Source: Sclerodactyla briareus (taxonomy: Eukaryota > Echinodermata > Holothuroidea > Dendrochirotida > Sclerodactylidae). Taken from it: a DNA stretch of 64,000 bases. The position numbers and the translations under genes were made by a program. Shown in pieces: positions 23,946-36,420 of this stretch; position 1 is the stretch's first letter, and the number at the start of each line of letters is the position of its first letter. A model generated the notes under the pieces. That model was not told the DNA's origin, made no database searches, and saw only the letters and a program-made list of their open reading frames with translations. The DNA is taken from contig JAODTK010003654.1 of assembly GCA_026419785.1 (NCBI GenBank), positions 400,001-464,000 on the forward strand. Reading direction: 5' to 3'.

Positions 23946-25947
23946 GTGAGTTGACTTTACATTGCATATATTATCATTGCTGCATACAGAAATAGATGGT
24001 TGTCATACATGGTACCTGGCCCTGAGGGTGGTTTTGTCATGTGATGGAAATAGTCAAAGCATGGAATGGTAGTCAGGTCGCTTGGTTTTATCATAGGTTG
24101 TTCTGTTAATAATTATTGAAAAAAAAAATTCTCAAATGGCAGGCAGTCACCCCTCCCGTCAGACCTTCCAACGGGACTGTGATCATAAAACCCTAGAGTG
24201 CCTCTCCTGTGGAAATACTGTGCTCACAGTGTCACCTAACTGAGAAAGTCTGGCGATGCCACGTCATATTCATCCATCATCATGAAAATTCACATCAGGG
24301 TCATTGGAGGCATGGGTTATACAGGGCACTCAATGGCCACCTTCGTCCACCCACCCTACTCTGGGCACAAGGACTGTACCCTTGGCTGCGGGGTCACGCA
24401 CACAACTTCAATCCAAGTTTTCCGGCCCACCCCTACCTCGCTGGCCCGCGGCTTTGGTTTCTCTGGATTTCTCAACCCAATTGCTGTTCATTCCATCTTT
24501 CAACTTACCAGACCACGAATCCCGAATTCTAGCTTGACTAGACGGCCTTACCTAACTTCCGAATCTTCCATTTTATACCACATATCCATCAGATCTAGAG
24601 GCTTAGTGCATTAGGCGCTCTATCAAAGTCCCGTTACCACTACAGCTTCATCCCACCCTATCAAGCACTGACACGAGCTAGCTATTGAGTGAATTTAATG
24701 TTAGTCGGTTGAACAATGTACTCAAAATTATTCAAGTTTATCCCTGTTTTAAAAAATCTGTTCTCCAAGGTGCCATTATTGAGCAAGGCACTATTCCCTC
24801 AAGTCATCCTTCCCATATGCCACATATTATCAAGTCCTGTGGTTAATGATGTCCAACTTGAGTATGGGGGTCAGAATCAGATTCTAGTTAGGTAATACTC
24901 AATCTGAGCTACAAGCATTCGATTAGAAGACTGTAAAGAGTATATCAAGGGCAGACTTACGCTTTGCATATGTATGTTGAATGTTCAAGAAACAGCATTC
25001 AGAACAGGGTTCCTCCTATCAAAGTTCCCTATTAATTGAACGTAAAACCATTGGTGAATTGTTGACGTTGGTGAATGCTTGCAGGTAGGATTACCAAATA
25101 TGGCCAAGTCCACATTGAAGAAGAAATGGACCTAAATGTGCACACCAAAGGTTGATGAACCCCAGCCATTCGCGACAACCTCTTGTGCATATTTTATCGG
25201 TAGAAGGACATTGCCGTAACATCTTGTGAGGTACACACATATGATGCATGATTATCTTCCTTGTTTCTCCAGCAAAGTTCAGCAATAGGTTGCAAAATGA
25301 TTAGGGAGCGCATAGGCCAGAAATTTTGGCCCTAAATGCAACATGGCCGCACCATGGGGATTCTTGTTCCATGGGAGGTTGGTCGAATGAAACATTTTCC
25401 CTGCCCATTTGTGCCGTCTCTAATGGAATTCAAAAGCCCATTGGCAAACTTGCAGCTTGGCTACAAATGCCACATGTGTGCCGGAGTAAACAGATAGTGT
25501 TCTCTACTTTATAGTGCAGGATATATATGCAAAGTGCCCATTTGAAATTAGCACACTAGTGCTCGATTAGGTGACCATGGGAAGTACCTGGAATAGAAAT
25601 GTTATAATAATAATAAGAATGACTGGTGCTTTATAGTGCTCAATCACAGAAACTAGCATTTTACAGAGATGGAAAAACACTCTAGTGACAAGTTAACTCA
25701 CAAACATATGGGTTTAAGTAGTCTACGAAATATATGCGAAAGTGGAGGAATCTGTAATGTGCGGTGGAATATGAATTCCACAACTGTGGGGCAGTAGCAG
25801 AAAAAGCGTGGTCCCCAATCCTTTACGCTCACCCGCGTGCATGAAACGGGTTACCTGCATTGCCTGCGTGCCCGCCCGCCCGCGTGGCATGGAAACACGG
25901 CTTGAGCTACTGAATGCAGATTATATCAAACACAAACATTATTTCAG

Positions 25948-26132
25948 GGATACCTTTCCTGACTGGCCACGAGCAGGAGGAATGAAGGAAGCTGGTCATG
26001 GAGAAGACATTCTCAGAATGAGGTCGCCAATAACTCCACCCGGTGGGAACAGCCCCAAGTTCTCTCACCAAGCAACAAAAGGCCCCAATGGAGGTCCCAG
26101 AGGAAGAGAAGGGAATTCCGGGATCAAGTCTG
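25948..26132 (+). CDS. PARN: PARN exon 6: GIPFL linker and start of the R3H domain
   Basis: The acceptor is 'attatttcag' and the donor GTGAGT. It reads GIPFLTGHEQEE, then a poorly conserved charged and Ser/Pro/Gly-rich linker, then MEVPEEEK and, after one shift, EFRDQV. This matches vertebrate IPEDQKKFIDQV, the first helix of R3H. At least two indels are needed: near 25,982, where the raw frame hits TGA, and near 26,112 in a G run. The ORF running through this exon starts upstream of the acceptor and is not itself a gene. Confidence 0.85.
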
Positions 26133-27959
26133 GTGAGTGCCTTAAAACCCTAAAAAGGCCTCCAGGATTTCTCAGGAAAACTAGAATAACAACTATCATG
26201 GACTACTCGCTACACCATTTACCATATTGTCAGTTGCAGATGATATACCTGACTCCCTACCCATAGGTCAAAGTTCGAGAGGTGTGATGTAACATCACTC
26301 GTCGTGTATCTTATGGGCAATAATAATGCCACACTGCATTGTAAGGCCGCTTGAAAATAACTTGATTCTCATCACCTGCTGGGTGGGTTTTTCGCCACTG
26401 GGTCAATGTCTTTATTATGATAAAATCTACAGTGGCCCAAAATTTGTCTTTCTAACCAAAATCTTGTCTGGACGAAAAGGTGTTTTCACTTGAGTCTAGA
26501 GCCCAAAAGTAGATAAGGCCGAGCAAACCATATTCTTCAAAATCAAGCATGAAGAATCAAGAAATTTATTTAGGGGTGCCTAATGAATATAGTATGATGT
26601 CAAGTCATTTGGTTTTACTGGCAGTCTGACTCGTGCACACACTACGAACAATGAGCTGAAGAGTGACCTTTCGGAAATCTCCTGATTAAATTTTGATACC
26701 AAACAAATTTCTCCCTATACTCGTCGTCACTGGGAAAATGATGACTTGGTTTCATGATCAAAAAGTGGGTGGGTTCTAGACTGAGGTGTATCAATAGCAC
26801 TTTGGGAAATCTTTCCTGTAACTCTGGATTGCAATTCCCGACTTAGTAATGGGCATACACACATATGCACTGTGCATGGTTTTTGTGAATGAGCCGGGCA
26901 AGGGATTTTATTGATGAATCGCTTGCAGTGTTCTTTCCTTCTTTTGATACATGCCACTGTCTGCATGCTCAGTATGGAATGGCCAATGAATACACGCATG
27001 GTCATTCTATAGCGCGATCATTCTGGCATGTAATGAAACTGTTACCACTCTCTGAAAAAAAGAAAAGGCCAATCAATCCAAATTTCAAACATTTTAAGCT
27101 TTTGGTTTTTTTTGGATTGTCCTTTACCAAATTCAAGCAATGCATGAACGGGTCTGCATGTTGTACCAGGTGACCTTTGAAACATGTTATATAATGGAAG
27201 GAAAGAAGGGAAATGAAAGGGGCTGTGTTACATTGATATTATGATGCTATCGGTTTGCGCAGATTGCAAATGTTTGTTTAGAAAAAAATTGCAAATTTGA
27301 ACACATCCAGATGTCAATATCAGTTTCTCATGAGGTAAGGGTCAATTTTAAATTGAGTGGACGTGGGGCCTGGTCCAGTCAAATTTCAAACTTTATACAT
27401 GTGATCCCTTACCTGTGAGTTCACAAGTGCTATTGATTTTAGGTCCCGAGAATGACTGAGCCTTTGGCTTCTGGTTGGACTAATTAAATACTCTAATATG
27501 CAATTCTGGGGCAATACTAGCATCATTTTGGACTACACTATGTACCACCCCGCGTACCACCTTGAAAGTCCAAATGTACCCCTGGTGGTATCGTTCCACA
27601 CGTGGGAACCCCGAGCTAGTTAGATGTAACAACCAAGTTTCCAAACAGTAATTTTGCCACTTGACTGGTCAGGAAGTCTACTGCTGTGGAGATGCAGAAC
27701 AGCACCCCGGATGGTAAACCAAGAATGATCTGGTGAGTTCGCTTCGGCGAGACTCCAAGGAATAGAAATCTGTGGAAACCAGTGCGACGAGGAACAGTAC
27801 CAGGTTGGAAAGAGTTCGTGGAAGTGCCATTAACTGTCTACCCACTGGGGGGGGGGGCGGGAATTAATCAGAAGTTAGATAGGACAATGATGATGATTAA
27901 TTGCACCTATTTCTTTTTCTTATTCCAGCTAATATATCAGTAATAGTTGTACCATACAG

Positions 27960-28375
27960 AAGAGCAGAAAGAATGGCAAGAGTATCTTCAGTGGTGCTTG
28001 CAAGAACATTCCGGGTTCAAATTTCTGCTGTTCACTGAAAGTTTTTCTCTACGGGCTTACATCAGTCGGATGGGCGAGGTCTCAGTATTCACGTCATGGT
28101 TCAGCTGTGATTTGTGTATGGATCTTATTAATCGGCTGGACATGGACATGAATCTTCTGCTCATCCAGGTCCGAGTAAGTTCACCGATCATGCTTCTGGG
28201 AGGCGGTGAAATGACATCCGGAGCAGGCTGAGGAATGGTTCCACCCCTGCCTTGATATCCTTTGAGCACTAGTCGAGAGAAGGCAAGTTATCGGGGGGCC
28301 TGGTGCTCATCCACATTTATGTCGGCCAGGTGTTCCAAGATGAGCCGTTCTTGCCTTTCTGAACCTTTAGAAATC
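27960..28375 (+). repeat. tRNA-derived SINE-like element, copy 2
   Basis: Has 'attccgggttcaaatttctg' (B-box-like) and the tail 'cacccctgccttgatatcc', 'gagcactagtcgagagaagg' and 'ctgaacctttagaaatc', as in copy 1. It sits between PARN exons 6 and 7. Its 94-codon opening is not a gene. Confidence 0.65.
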
Positions 28376-28472
28376 AAATTGTATAAAATCAGTCATTGAA
28401 CTGTATAGTTTATCCGTTTAACACGGTCACACCTATTATCTGATTTCCCTTCATTTCCCCCCATATTTGCAG

Positions 28473-28539
28473 CAAAGATGTATGAGAAGTTCTTGGCAGA
28501 CAAGAAGCAAGCTAACCTGAGCAACCCACCATGTAATGG
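28473..28539 (+). CDS. PARN: PARN exon 7: R3H domain helix
   Basis: The acceptor is 'catatttgcag' and the donor GTAATT. It reads MYEKFLADKKQANLSNPPCN plus two bases of Gly, parallel to vertebrate [22 protein letters not shown]. The PC-N/T-G end and phase are conserved. The join to exon 6 is one base out, implying another indel at the boundary. Confidence 0.85.
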
Positions 28540-28774
28540 GTAATTGTATACCAGGGATAGCTCATGGGTTACTGTTATGGTAACTGTTTTTGGTTTTTTT
28601 ATCGCATGTATCCGTCGTCACTATCCTAATCCAATTGTCAAGCCAACATAGCGTCTATGCATAGACTCCATCGACCTCCCTTCAATTGGATCTCCTAGCT
28701 AGCTAGGGTTGTAGAATAGCCACAGGTTATCCCATTTCTGTCGTGAGTGCCAACCGATGGGGAGGGATCCTGTC

Positions 28775-29290
28775 TCATTATATCCACGCAACACTGGGAG
28801 TTTCGGGATATATGGCTCTGGGTGGGTGAGCCGCCGCCGCCCAGGCTCCTCCACCGCCGCCGGAAAAACTTTCAGGCGTTACCGCAATAACTTAATGCCT
28901 CATCCAATTGACCTGAAACATGGTACACTGTTCTTGTCTGCTCTAGTGAAATCTAGGATGAGATCGAAAGTGGGCATCACTGCAATGCTGGTGGTTATTT
29001 GCATAATTTGCGAGAATTTTTGAGGATCGTCGGATCTGAACGAAGTTTGTGGGTAGACTATAGTGATCCTGAAAAAATGGTGGTGGTCATTCATCAAAAG
29101 TCATCCGAGGTCAATTTGCATATTTATGCATTTTTTGCAAACTTTTCAGATTTTGAACAAAACTTGGTGTCCGCCACCGGGCTACATTTGTCCATGAGTT
29201 TTCCAGTATACAGGTCATTACGAGCCATCGTGGGTGAAATTTGCATAATTTTGTGATGAATTCTCCTAACTTTCATGGATTTAACAAAAA
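28775..29290 (-). repeat. Dispersed repeat R1, copy 3 (inverted)
   Basis: The reverse complement reproduces the R1 order. On the plus strand it starts 'tatccacgcaacactggg', then 'ccgccgccgcccagg' and 'aactttcaggcgtta', then the diverged 'ggtca' blocks. It lies in the PARN intron between exons 7 and 8. Confidence 0.8.
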
Positions 29291-30539
29291 CTTTGCTGGA
29301 TAACGGCTCTCGGTTTACCCGCTTACACCTGTCTTTTCATGTTTTGTGTTTATAACCTGTACAACACAGCAGTGTTCGCGCTAAGGTGCGCGATTGCTGG
29401 ATTCGCGCACTCTTCTCATGACTCCCGCAGAGAAATTGATCATATGCGGAAATTCCCGCACTCTTTTTGTGATGGAGATTGGCACATACAACAAAACAAA
29501 AACAACAAACATGAAGCCCAGTACTTATGAATGGCACATACAAACAATTATCACGCCATTCATTCATAGTTGGGGGAAACGAACGAGCAAGACACCAAAA
29601 GTCATATGCTTAACGTAGAAGAACCTCCGTATATATGATGACGACTCGGTTCTTCAGAGCACTACACAACATCTATGCGCAATACTCGGTACCCCAGCAA
29701 CCAAATTTGCTGCAAGTGTAAACAAACAATAGTGGTTCCAGTTCTAAGTGTATATGTTATGGCCAAGATATGTACAGTGTATACATAGGCACATAGATTA
29801 GGCCCCAATAATATACTGTTGTATTAGATTAGGCTAACGTTACTTCGCAAAGTTCTGCGTAATCGCAGAAATAATTGATCGAGGTCAAATAGAAATACAT
29901 CAAATATCTTATTTTGTAGCTTACTTCCAAGCTAGGGTAGATTAAGATTTACAGAGTATTTACCCAATTTTGTCATCCACATTCTCGGCCTTCAATACAA
30001 TCATGTGCATAGGTTATACTGTACTATATGTGTTGAGTACACCGTAGGACTAGTCAAAGCTAGGCCACATGTGTGGGTTTGGCGGTGGTGGATTGTTACG
30101 ATTTTGCACCGGGCCCAGCTAAATCTGAGAACAGGATCAACTACTTTTACATATGATGGGATTCATGCTGACGATTGGTGGGGACAGGTTTGGCTGGCTT
30201 TGGGAAATTGGCTCACCGCTCGAGATGAGTGATGCTGATGATACAGCTATGCCGAGTACATTGAACTAATTCAGAGCTGAGGGGCAAAAGTATGATCCAG
30301 CGCTGACCATAGGCTTGATTTTGTTTGGGTCAGTTGCAAATGATGCCGTCACAGAGGGTGTATAGGTGGGATGGGGTGGGTGGTGCATAGAGTGGCTGAA
30401 ATTTTTTTTAGAAGAGGGAGTAGGTAGGATTGAAGGTCATAGACCCTTGCCTTTTTTGTTTTTTCAAAAATCAATATTTCGCTGGGGTAGTGCTGTTTTG
30501 CAATACTCAGAGAGAACAAACATGCATACAGTTGTTCAT

Positions 30540-30742
30540 CAAAACTAGGGCTTGTGTTGGCTGATACCCTGCTGAAAAATATCATTCGCAAAATGCGATG
30601 GCACTGCATTATGGGCAGCTGACAGCCAATCACAAATTCTAGAAATCCCCCCCACTTTTGACAGATCCCCCCTAAATTTTTCATGAAGGGGGGGAATTCC
30701 CCCCCCCCCAAAAAAAAATATAAATCCTAGCGCCAACACTGC
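30540..30742. mobile_element. Possible MITE with poly-G/EcoRI-like palindrome
   Basis: The outer parts 'gcttgtgttggctg' and 'gcgccaacactgca' are roughly inverted. Near the right end lies a perfect-looking palindrome of G and C runs around 'gaattc' (30,687-30,709). The right end read in reverse, 'cagtgttggcgctagg', resembles 'cagtgttcgcgctaagg' at 29,370 and hAT-like CAGTGTT ends. Confidence 0.35.
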
Positions 30743-31214
30743 AACACAGATTGATCATTAGATGGTGGAGCAGGAGAGCTTGTGGGTCATGTAATATCAA
30801 CTGTCCTCAATATGCACACCTGTCCTATATATACCCAGCAGCACTAAATTCATAGCCTCACCTGGTTGGCCTAATGTTAAACAATTGGTGAGTTACTGTC
30901 GGCGCCCATTGTTCTTCGATGACTGAAATGTATTTTGTTACAGAAATGTCTTTTTCTATCTGTTATGTAATTTCACAAGAGAATTGTATTATGTTAGTGA
31001 CAGGTCCACTTTGGTGCTATGTACAAATATGAGGGAGGCCATCCTACTATCCGGGCTCATGCTGTCGGAGCCTAGTAATTCAATGCACCATGCTCATCCA
31101 ATTTGTCTACACACTAATGATTGAGTGGATAGTAGAGGTGTAATGATCCTCCAGTGCTTGCGTGGCAGTTTAATGCAATTTTGTAAATATCATCCATCTT
31201 ATTTTCTTTAACAG

Positions 31215-31256
31215 TTTCAAGCGGGAAGCGATATACCAGACCATATATGCTAAGGA
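31215..31256 (+). CDS. PARN: PARN exon 8: FKREAIYQT of the R3H domain
   Basis: A 42-bp exon between acceptor 'ttttctttaacag' and donor GTAGGT. It completes the Gly codon of exon 7 and reads GFKREAIYQTIYAK, matching vertebrate GFQRKLIYQTLSWK. The small exon size also matches the vertebrate gene. The phase to exon 9 is off by one, or an alternative donor a few bases on is used. Confidence 0.85.
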
Positions 31257-31898
31257 GTAGGTTGTTCAAGACTTACCCTCTGCCACAATAGTTTGTAACT
31301 AGGTAGTGCTGAATCCCTGCCAACCTTTTATCTCAAACCAGCTAATGCTGGTCGAACTAATTTGATCCACCACAGTCCGCCTATCTATCTATCTTTGTCT
31401 GTCCAGCTTTAGACTTTTTTGGACCCTCAATTGTCTATTCCTTGGCAGATGTTATTGGCCGTTGTCATCTCTGACCCTTCACGGTCAATTATATTAGGTT
31501 ATGTTTTGTGTTGTCACACAAATTATAACACTCCACTTCCCGTCACATCACATTGCTTGACAGTGGTTGTCAACGAGCAGGTAGTGCTGACCGTTTGTGA
31601 ATACATGTCCAGCAGGGTAAAGATTGGGCACCCTTGGTCCCCATTAGCTCCCTGTGTTGGACCTTGTCATAAATCCTGTCATTAAATATGGCTGAATACA
31701 ATAAACTCCTGATGTCACATGTCTTTACGAAGCTGTCACCAGTAACCTGGGAATGATGGTAGGCATCATTCGGGTATTTATTGTTACTATCACCCAGCTA
31801 TCAGAAGCCAAGTTGTATAATTACTAGTGGTTGTAATGTGTTCATCATTTGTTTCATTTCATATTGAAAAACAATATTGAACCTTCTTTTCCTCACAG

Positions 31899-31946
31899 TG
31901 GCCCAAGGGCGTTCACCTTGATTCCTATCCAGTTTGGAAAAACAGT
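31899..31946 (+). CDS. PARN: PARN exon 9: WPKGVHLDSYP of the R3H domain
   Basis: The acceptor is 'cttttcctcacag' and the donor GTGAGT. It reads WPKGVHLDSYPVWKNS without a frame break. Vertebrate PARN has YPKGIHVETLETEKK here. The motif closes the R3H RNA-binding domain that is inserted in the nuclease fold. Confidence 0.87.
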
Positions 31947-32471
31947 GTGAGTATCCTCAGAGATTTCACTTGGCTTCAGGATGGATTCATCACACTCTAT
32001 AAACGCATAAAACAGAATTCTGCTACATGCAACATGGCCTCACAACCGTGTGATTTTACAGTCATTCATCACGGTTACTGAGGGTTTTCATCTCCCTACA
32101 TTTTGAATAAGTCATGACAATCACAATCAATGTGGAAGAGGAATCGGGCCATGCTTCCCGATGATATTTCAACTTCCACCATTCGGCTATTCCTGATGTT
32201 GTACTGACCAGCAGATGATCTGGAGGAAGGTCCGAAAAAATTTACCGTAATCCTAAATAATTTTTAGACAAGATATCAAGATTCCTTTGAATATTTTTTA
32301 ATCGTCCATATCGGAGTGTTGAAAACATGAGTCATGCCGCCACCACTGGAAAGAAGCTGCTATCTGAACATGAATTTGAGGGTGCAATCAGTTAAATAAG
32401 TTAGGTCCTAGTGTTGAAACAGTAGTAGTTCCGTAGAGGTAAGGACATTGGATTTTTTCTCCTCTCCACAG

Positions 32472-32546
32472 AGCTGAAAATACATGTGCGTGAGCAGGGC
32501 ATCAGAGGAGGAGAAGAAAAATCTTGATAAACTGAAATTACAGACC
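32472..32546 (+). CDS. PARN: PARN exon 10: charged EEEKK linker
   Basis: The acceptor is 'ctcctctccacag'. It reads ELKIHVREQ and, after a 1-base shift near 32,500, ASEEEKKNLDKLKLQ, corresponding to vertebrate ISKVDEEERKRREQQK between R3H and the second nuclease half. The donor is weak (GTGATG) and the 3' end is uncertain by several codons. Confidence 0.7.
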
Positions 32547-32689
32547 GTGATGGTTAGGTTTCACACCCAGTCATACATACTCTAAAAAAACATCTGGGAG
32601 TAGCTGGGATTGGGGAGCAAGTGTTGTTAGTGGTGTGCCTAATCAGGCCCCCTGAGAAAATTATAGCAACAATTACACAGGTTTCCGAA

Positions 32690-32970
32690 GGTCATGGAAA
32701 ACCTAAAATCAAGAAAAATCCAGGCCTGGATTTTTTTTTTTTAAAGTTTTGCAATCAGTGGAATTGTGGGAATCATGGAAAAGTCATGGTAAAATTTTAA
32801 GAAGTGATGTGTCACTTTCTCACAGCGTTTGCTGTGTTGCTTGCTCTTTGGTTGGAGTTCAGCTCGAGAAATTTGTGCAGGGTCATAGAGAGAAGGTCAT
32901 GCAAATCCTTTATTTGGTCACAAAAAGGTCATGGGAAAGTCATGGAAATTAGTGCCCAGAATCGGCAGGA
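32690..32970 (+). repeat. 'aaagtcatggaaa' dispersed repeat, copy 2
   Basis: Same order of blocks as 23,185-23,480: 'catggaaaagtcatggtaaa', 'tgtcactttctcacagcg', 'gttcagctcgagaaatttgt' and 'catgggaaagtcatgg'. Confidence 0.8.
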
Positions 32971-34575
32971 AACCATATATAATTTCTACAAACCCCAAGC
33001 CATCCATTCTTGCGGGCGAGTACAGGTTCTGATTGGCTAAGCCCATTACGTGGCCATCTGTTATTTTTGCAAAATAACAGTCAGCTGGTAAGGTAGAACA
33101 CACCAATCAAATACTTGCTCGATTTGCTGCGTCTTCAAAGTAAACGCAGAGTAACTTTTCCAAAAGCAGATTGATGTAATAAGGTTACGTGAGCCTTCCT
33201 TTGGAAGTGATGTTTACACGCATCAGTCCGGCTCTCAGGATCCGAGCCTTCAGACGGGTACTACATTACGAAATACAGACGGGCGAAACGACGCGTTGGT
33301 CGTTGAGTATCGTGAACGTCATGTTCCATGCGCAGAGAAACCCTCCGGTTTGGCACGCTGGTTTATTATTGCGTGCTCGTGGAGATACGCATAAACTCGC
33401 ACACTCATCTTTTGTGAATGGTGCGCAATGCAATTTACTTCGATCGAATTAACGCCATAAGTTACCCTAGCTGCTTATCACTGTTTTAGAGATACAAAAG
33501 ATAGAAGATCTAGAGATATAGATATCTCTAATTGTTGTGGTAACTCTTTTTGCGGGTTGTAGAATTGGAATAATCTACAGCAGGTCGACTTTTATGGGGC
33601 ATAAACAGTCTGACTCTGAAGTTAGTAATAACGAACTCGGTGCGTATCGTCTTTATTTACTAATTCATAGTCTCGGACTGTTTATTCGACAGGAAAAGTC
33701 TCCCAGTTGCAGTTATCTTCAATCAATTCTAATTATATTAATTAATAATTAATATTGAGTTGCTTGTCATAGCATTTGTCAACATCGTAAGACATTCTTG
33801 CGGCCACTCAAAGATATTACAACTGACCATCGGAACCTGTACACTCTCTCGACAAATGTTGCTGCCGGTAGGCACAGGTTGTACTAAGATTTCTCACAGG
33901 TTCCGAATTTAGCCTGATGGGGGTTGAGCCACCAAATTCCAAGTGCCTTGCCCATGTGCACACTGATTGGTTTATGGATTCAAACGTCAACACCTTCCCA
34001 ATCTGTATCAAAATCGGCCATTGTGGGATAAAATTCCTTCCAGTAATAATGATGGCTTTTTCTTCTAACAGCTGTACCTTCGGGTGTTCAGGAATTTTTG
34101 GGCCCCAGGGCCCACTGGGGCCCGAAGGGCCCATTTTATGAATTTCACCACAAGACTACTTGAAATGCATCTCCTCCCACAGGCCTCAATTGATTTTCTT
34201 CAAAAGTTAATGAATAGTCCTTACATGGACTATTACATGTAAGAGGGCTATTGGGGTGTAGGGAATTTTAGTCCTAGGGCCCCAGTTTGGTCCCTAGGGA
34301 CCCAATATATGAAGAAAAACAACACAAAATCATATATCACCGTATGGGATTTTGTTGCAAGATGCTGATGTTTGGTCAAAATGTTTGCATAATAGCCGTA
34401 TCTTTGGCCATAAGGAGATAAAGGTAAAATATTGTTACAACAGCCTTACAGGGGCACAATAGGCCATTGTTTGAAACTGCCTTCTTGGCCTCATGATCCT
34501 GAACATTTAACACATAATTGTACATTTTTTTTCTTCACTGTAATAAGCCTTTTCTGTTCAATCCGATGACTGGAG

Positions 34576-34697
34576 GAGGCTGCTGGATTCCCAAGGTAAT
34601 TGAAAATCTTTCATCCTCCAAGAGGACCATAGTGGGCCATAACATGATGTTGGACCTCATGCACACACTACATCAGTTCAGTGGGCCCTTACCGGAA
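34576..34697 (+). CDS. PARN: PARN exon 11: GHNMMLD catalytic Asp motif
   Basis: It reads EAAGF then, after a missing base in a C run near 34,591, PKVIENLSSSKRTIVGHN and on to MMLDLMHTLHQFSGPLPE at donor GTAAGT. Vertebrate PARN has [22 protein letters not shown]. The third acidic catalytic residue is the Asp codon at 34,653-34,655. The acceptor is uncertain by up to about 30 bases because several AG dinucleotides follow the pyrimidine tract. Confidence 0.92.
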
Positions 34698-35308
34698 GTA
34701 AGTATACTGATTTGACTGCTATAAGCTTCCTCAGGGAGATTCCTGTCTCAGTGACTATTGGGGTCGTGCTACTGCCGTGATTTTAGGATTTGAATGATCC
34801 TTTGCTTCAGGTGCACTCAGTAATCACACAGTGTTTGGAGTGGGTTTCCAAAGCAGTAAAAATCAATTTTTCTGGTGTTCAAAAGATGTATAGAGGCAAG
34901 GAAGCTGGGGGGTCTTGGTCCCGCCCTCTATTGGTTTCACCCTTGTCCATCTGCTGACTCAGCCTTTGTCCTGTCATCTAATATAAACTGCTCGTCTTCT
35001 CGTCCCCCCTCCTCTTTGCCCCACCCCCTCCTGTTGCCACTACCCTCATTCCTTCATATTGTGTGTGATTTGCCAAGACTATTAAAACTGGTAAAAATTG
35101 AATCAGCTTTTTATGGGTTTGTGAAAAGTGTTTTCCAAACTGATATTACGAAGAAAATATTTTTTTCCCTAAACACATATTATGTGAACCCTTGTCTACT
35201 TGGGGTTTTCAAATCGGAACACCCCACCAATTGGATTTCTCTCACATTCATCACAAGTATTTTTTGTTGGCATTCACGCCTTTTTTTTCTGTCTTTTCTC
35301 TTTTTCAG

Positions 35309-35395
35309 AGTCTGGGTGAAGTCAAGGCAATGACAAACTTTGTGTTCAGCAAAGTAATCGACACCAAGGTGCTGGCAACATCTACATCCCCTGAA
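35309..35395 (+). CDS. PARN: PARN exon 12a: TNFVFSKVIDTK
   Basis: A clean exon between acceptor 'ttctctttttcag' and donor GTATGT. The frame is open throughout, SLGEVKAMTNFVFSKVIDTK then VLATSTSPE, matching vertebrate [24 protein letters not shown]. The phase joins exon 11 exactly. Its poly-pyrimidine tract and the following poly-C run lie outside the exon. Confidence 0.93.
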
Positions 35396-35959
35396 GTATG
35401 TGTCTTGGCGGTGCTTAAAAAATTGTTACGAGTAGATCCCCCCCCCCCCCCCCCTGAGGAGATGAAAGCAACGGAAGGTTTGGTAGAGCATCGGCCCTGA
35501 CATAGAGGTCTGGGTTTAATAGAATCCTAATGGTCATACCAAAGACTTCGGAAATGGTACCTGTCGTCTTCTCGCTGGTCTGCGTCCACACAATTTGAGC
35601 AGGATGAACGGGGGTTGAAGAGGTGGTTCAAGTTGTTGTATGCATGTGATAACACCCACCCCCACATTAAAGTACCACAAAAGAGGCATTGCCTCGTTCT
35701 ATGCTACCGGTGAAGGACTCCTACCCGACAAACCTCGCAGTATTCTGGTCTGCAACTTGCTCAACTCATGTCCAACCCTTGGAACTTTTAAATATTACAA
35801 AAAAAAATTCGCAAGATTTCGAATATTCAAACATGCACACTCTATCTAGAATGTTAGTGCACCTAACAGCTGGAGAATCATATTTAGAAGCCCCTGTATC
35901 TGCACCTTGAAGTCAAATCGGGACAGAGCCATGACAAATATTGAAGGTAAGGTAGGACT

Positions 35960-36420
35960 CACCAAGGGCGGAATGTAGGATGCGGTATAAATGTTTTAAT
36001 TGATTTCCTTGACGAAAGTCCAGAGGAATCTATGCAGTCATGCCAGTGTGGGTGTATGTGTGTATGGTGGGTGTGTGGGTGTGTAAGATGGCTGATTGGG
36101 GATCCAGTTTGTAAAACGGGGACACACCCCGGGAATCGCCTTTTAACGTAACTGGGGATACGGCGCGAACCGGGGGGATAACCCGTTTGTTGTCCACGGT
36201 TTCCATAGGAAAACGCCCAAACAAAAAAACGGAATGGGGGATATCCCCGGTTTACTGTGTTTCCCTTAAAAGCTATTAAAAACTGATACTTGTAGGGTAG
36301 GGGTACCCCTATTGTAGGTTTTGCACTGATGTCCACAGTCCATAGGTGAAAGATCAATGTCCGTTTGTGGTCCCCGTTTTGCGACCTCCACAGGTATGGG
36401 TGTGTGTGGGTGTGTATGTG
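35960..36420 (+). repeat. Head sequence of the satellite-bearing element
   Basis: The stretch begins with an 'agtccagaggaatctatgca' block followed by GT-rich DNA ('gtgtatgtgtgtatgg'). The block is shared with 56,040, 58,917 and 61,105. A GC-richer insert (36,090-36,400) of unknown origin separates two GT-rich blocks before the first satellite unit. Confidence 0.55.

Noticed and set aside
24590-24650. tRNA-like string ('ggcgctctatcaaagtcccg')
   Set aside because: No cloverleaf, and A and B boxes are not correctly spaced.
25808-26266. 152-codon ORF as a stand-alone gene
   Set aside because: It starts before and ends after PARN exon 6. The conserved part is limited to the exon and uses more than one frame.
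33917-34141. Collagen-like GPQGPLGPEGP translation
   Set aside because: Only four Gly-X-Y triplets, produced by a 'gggcccnnngggccc' palindromic tract. No flanking triplets or splice context.
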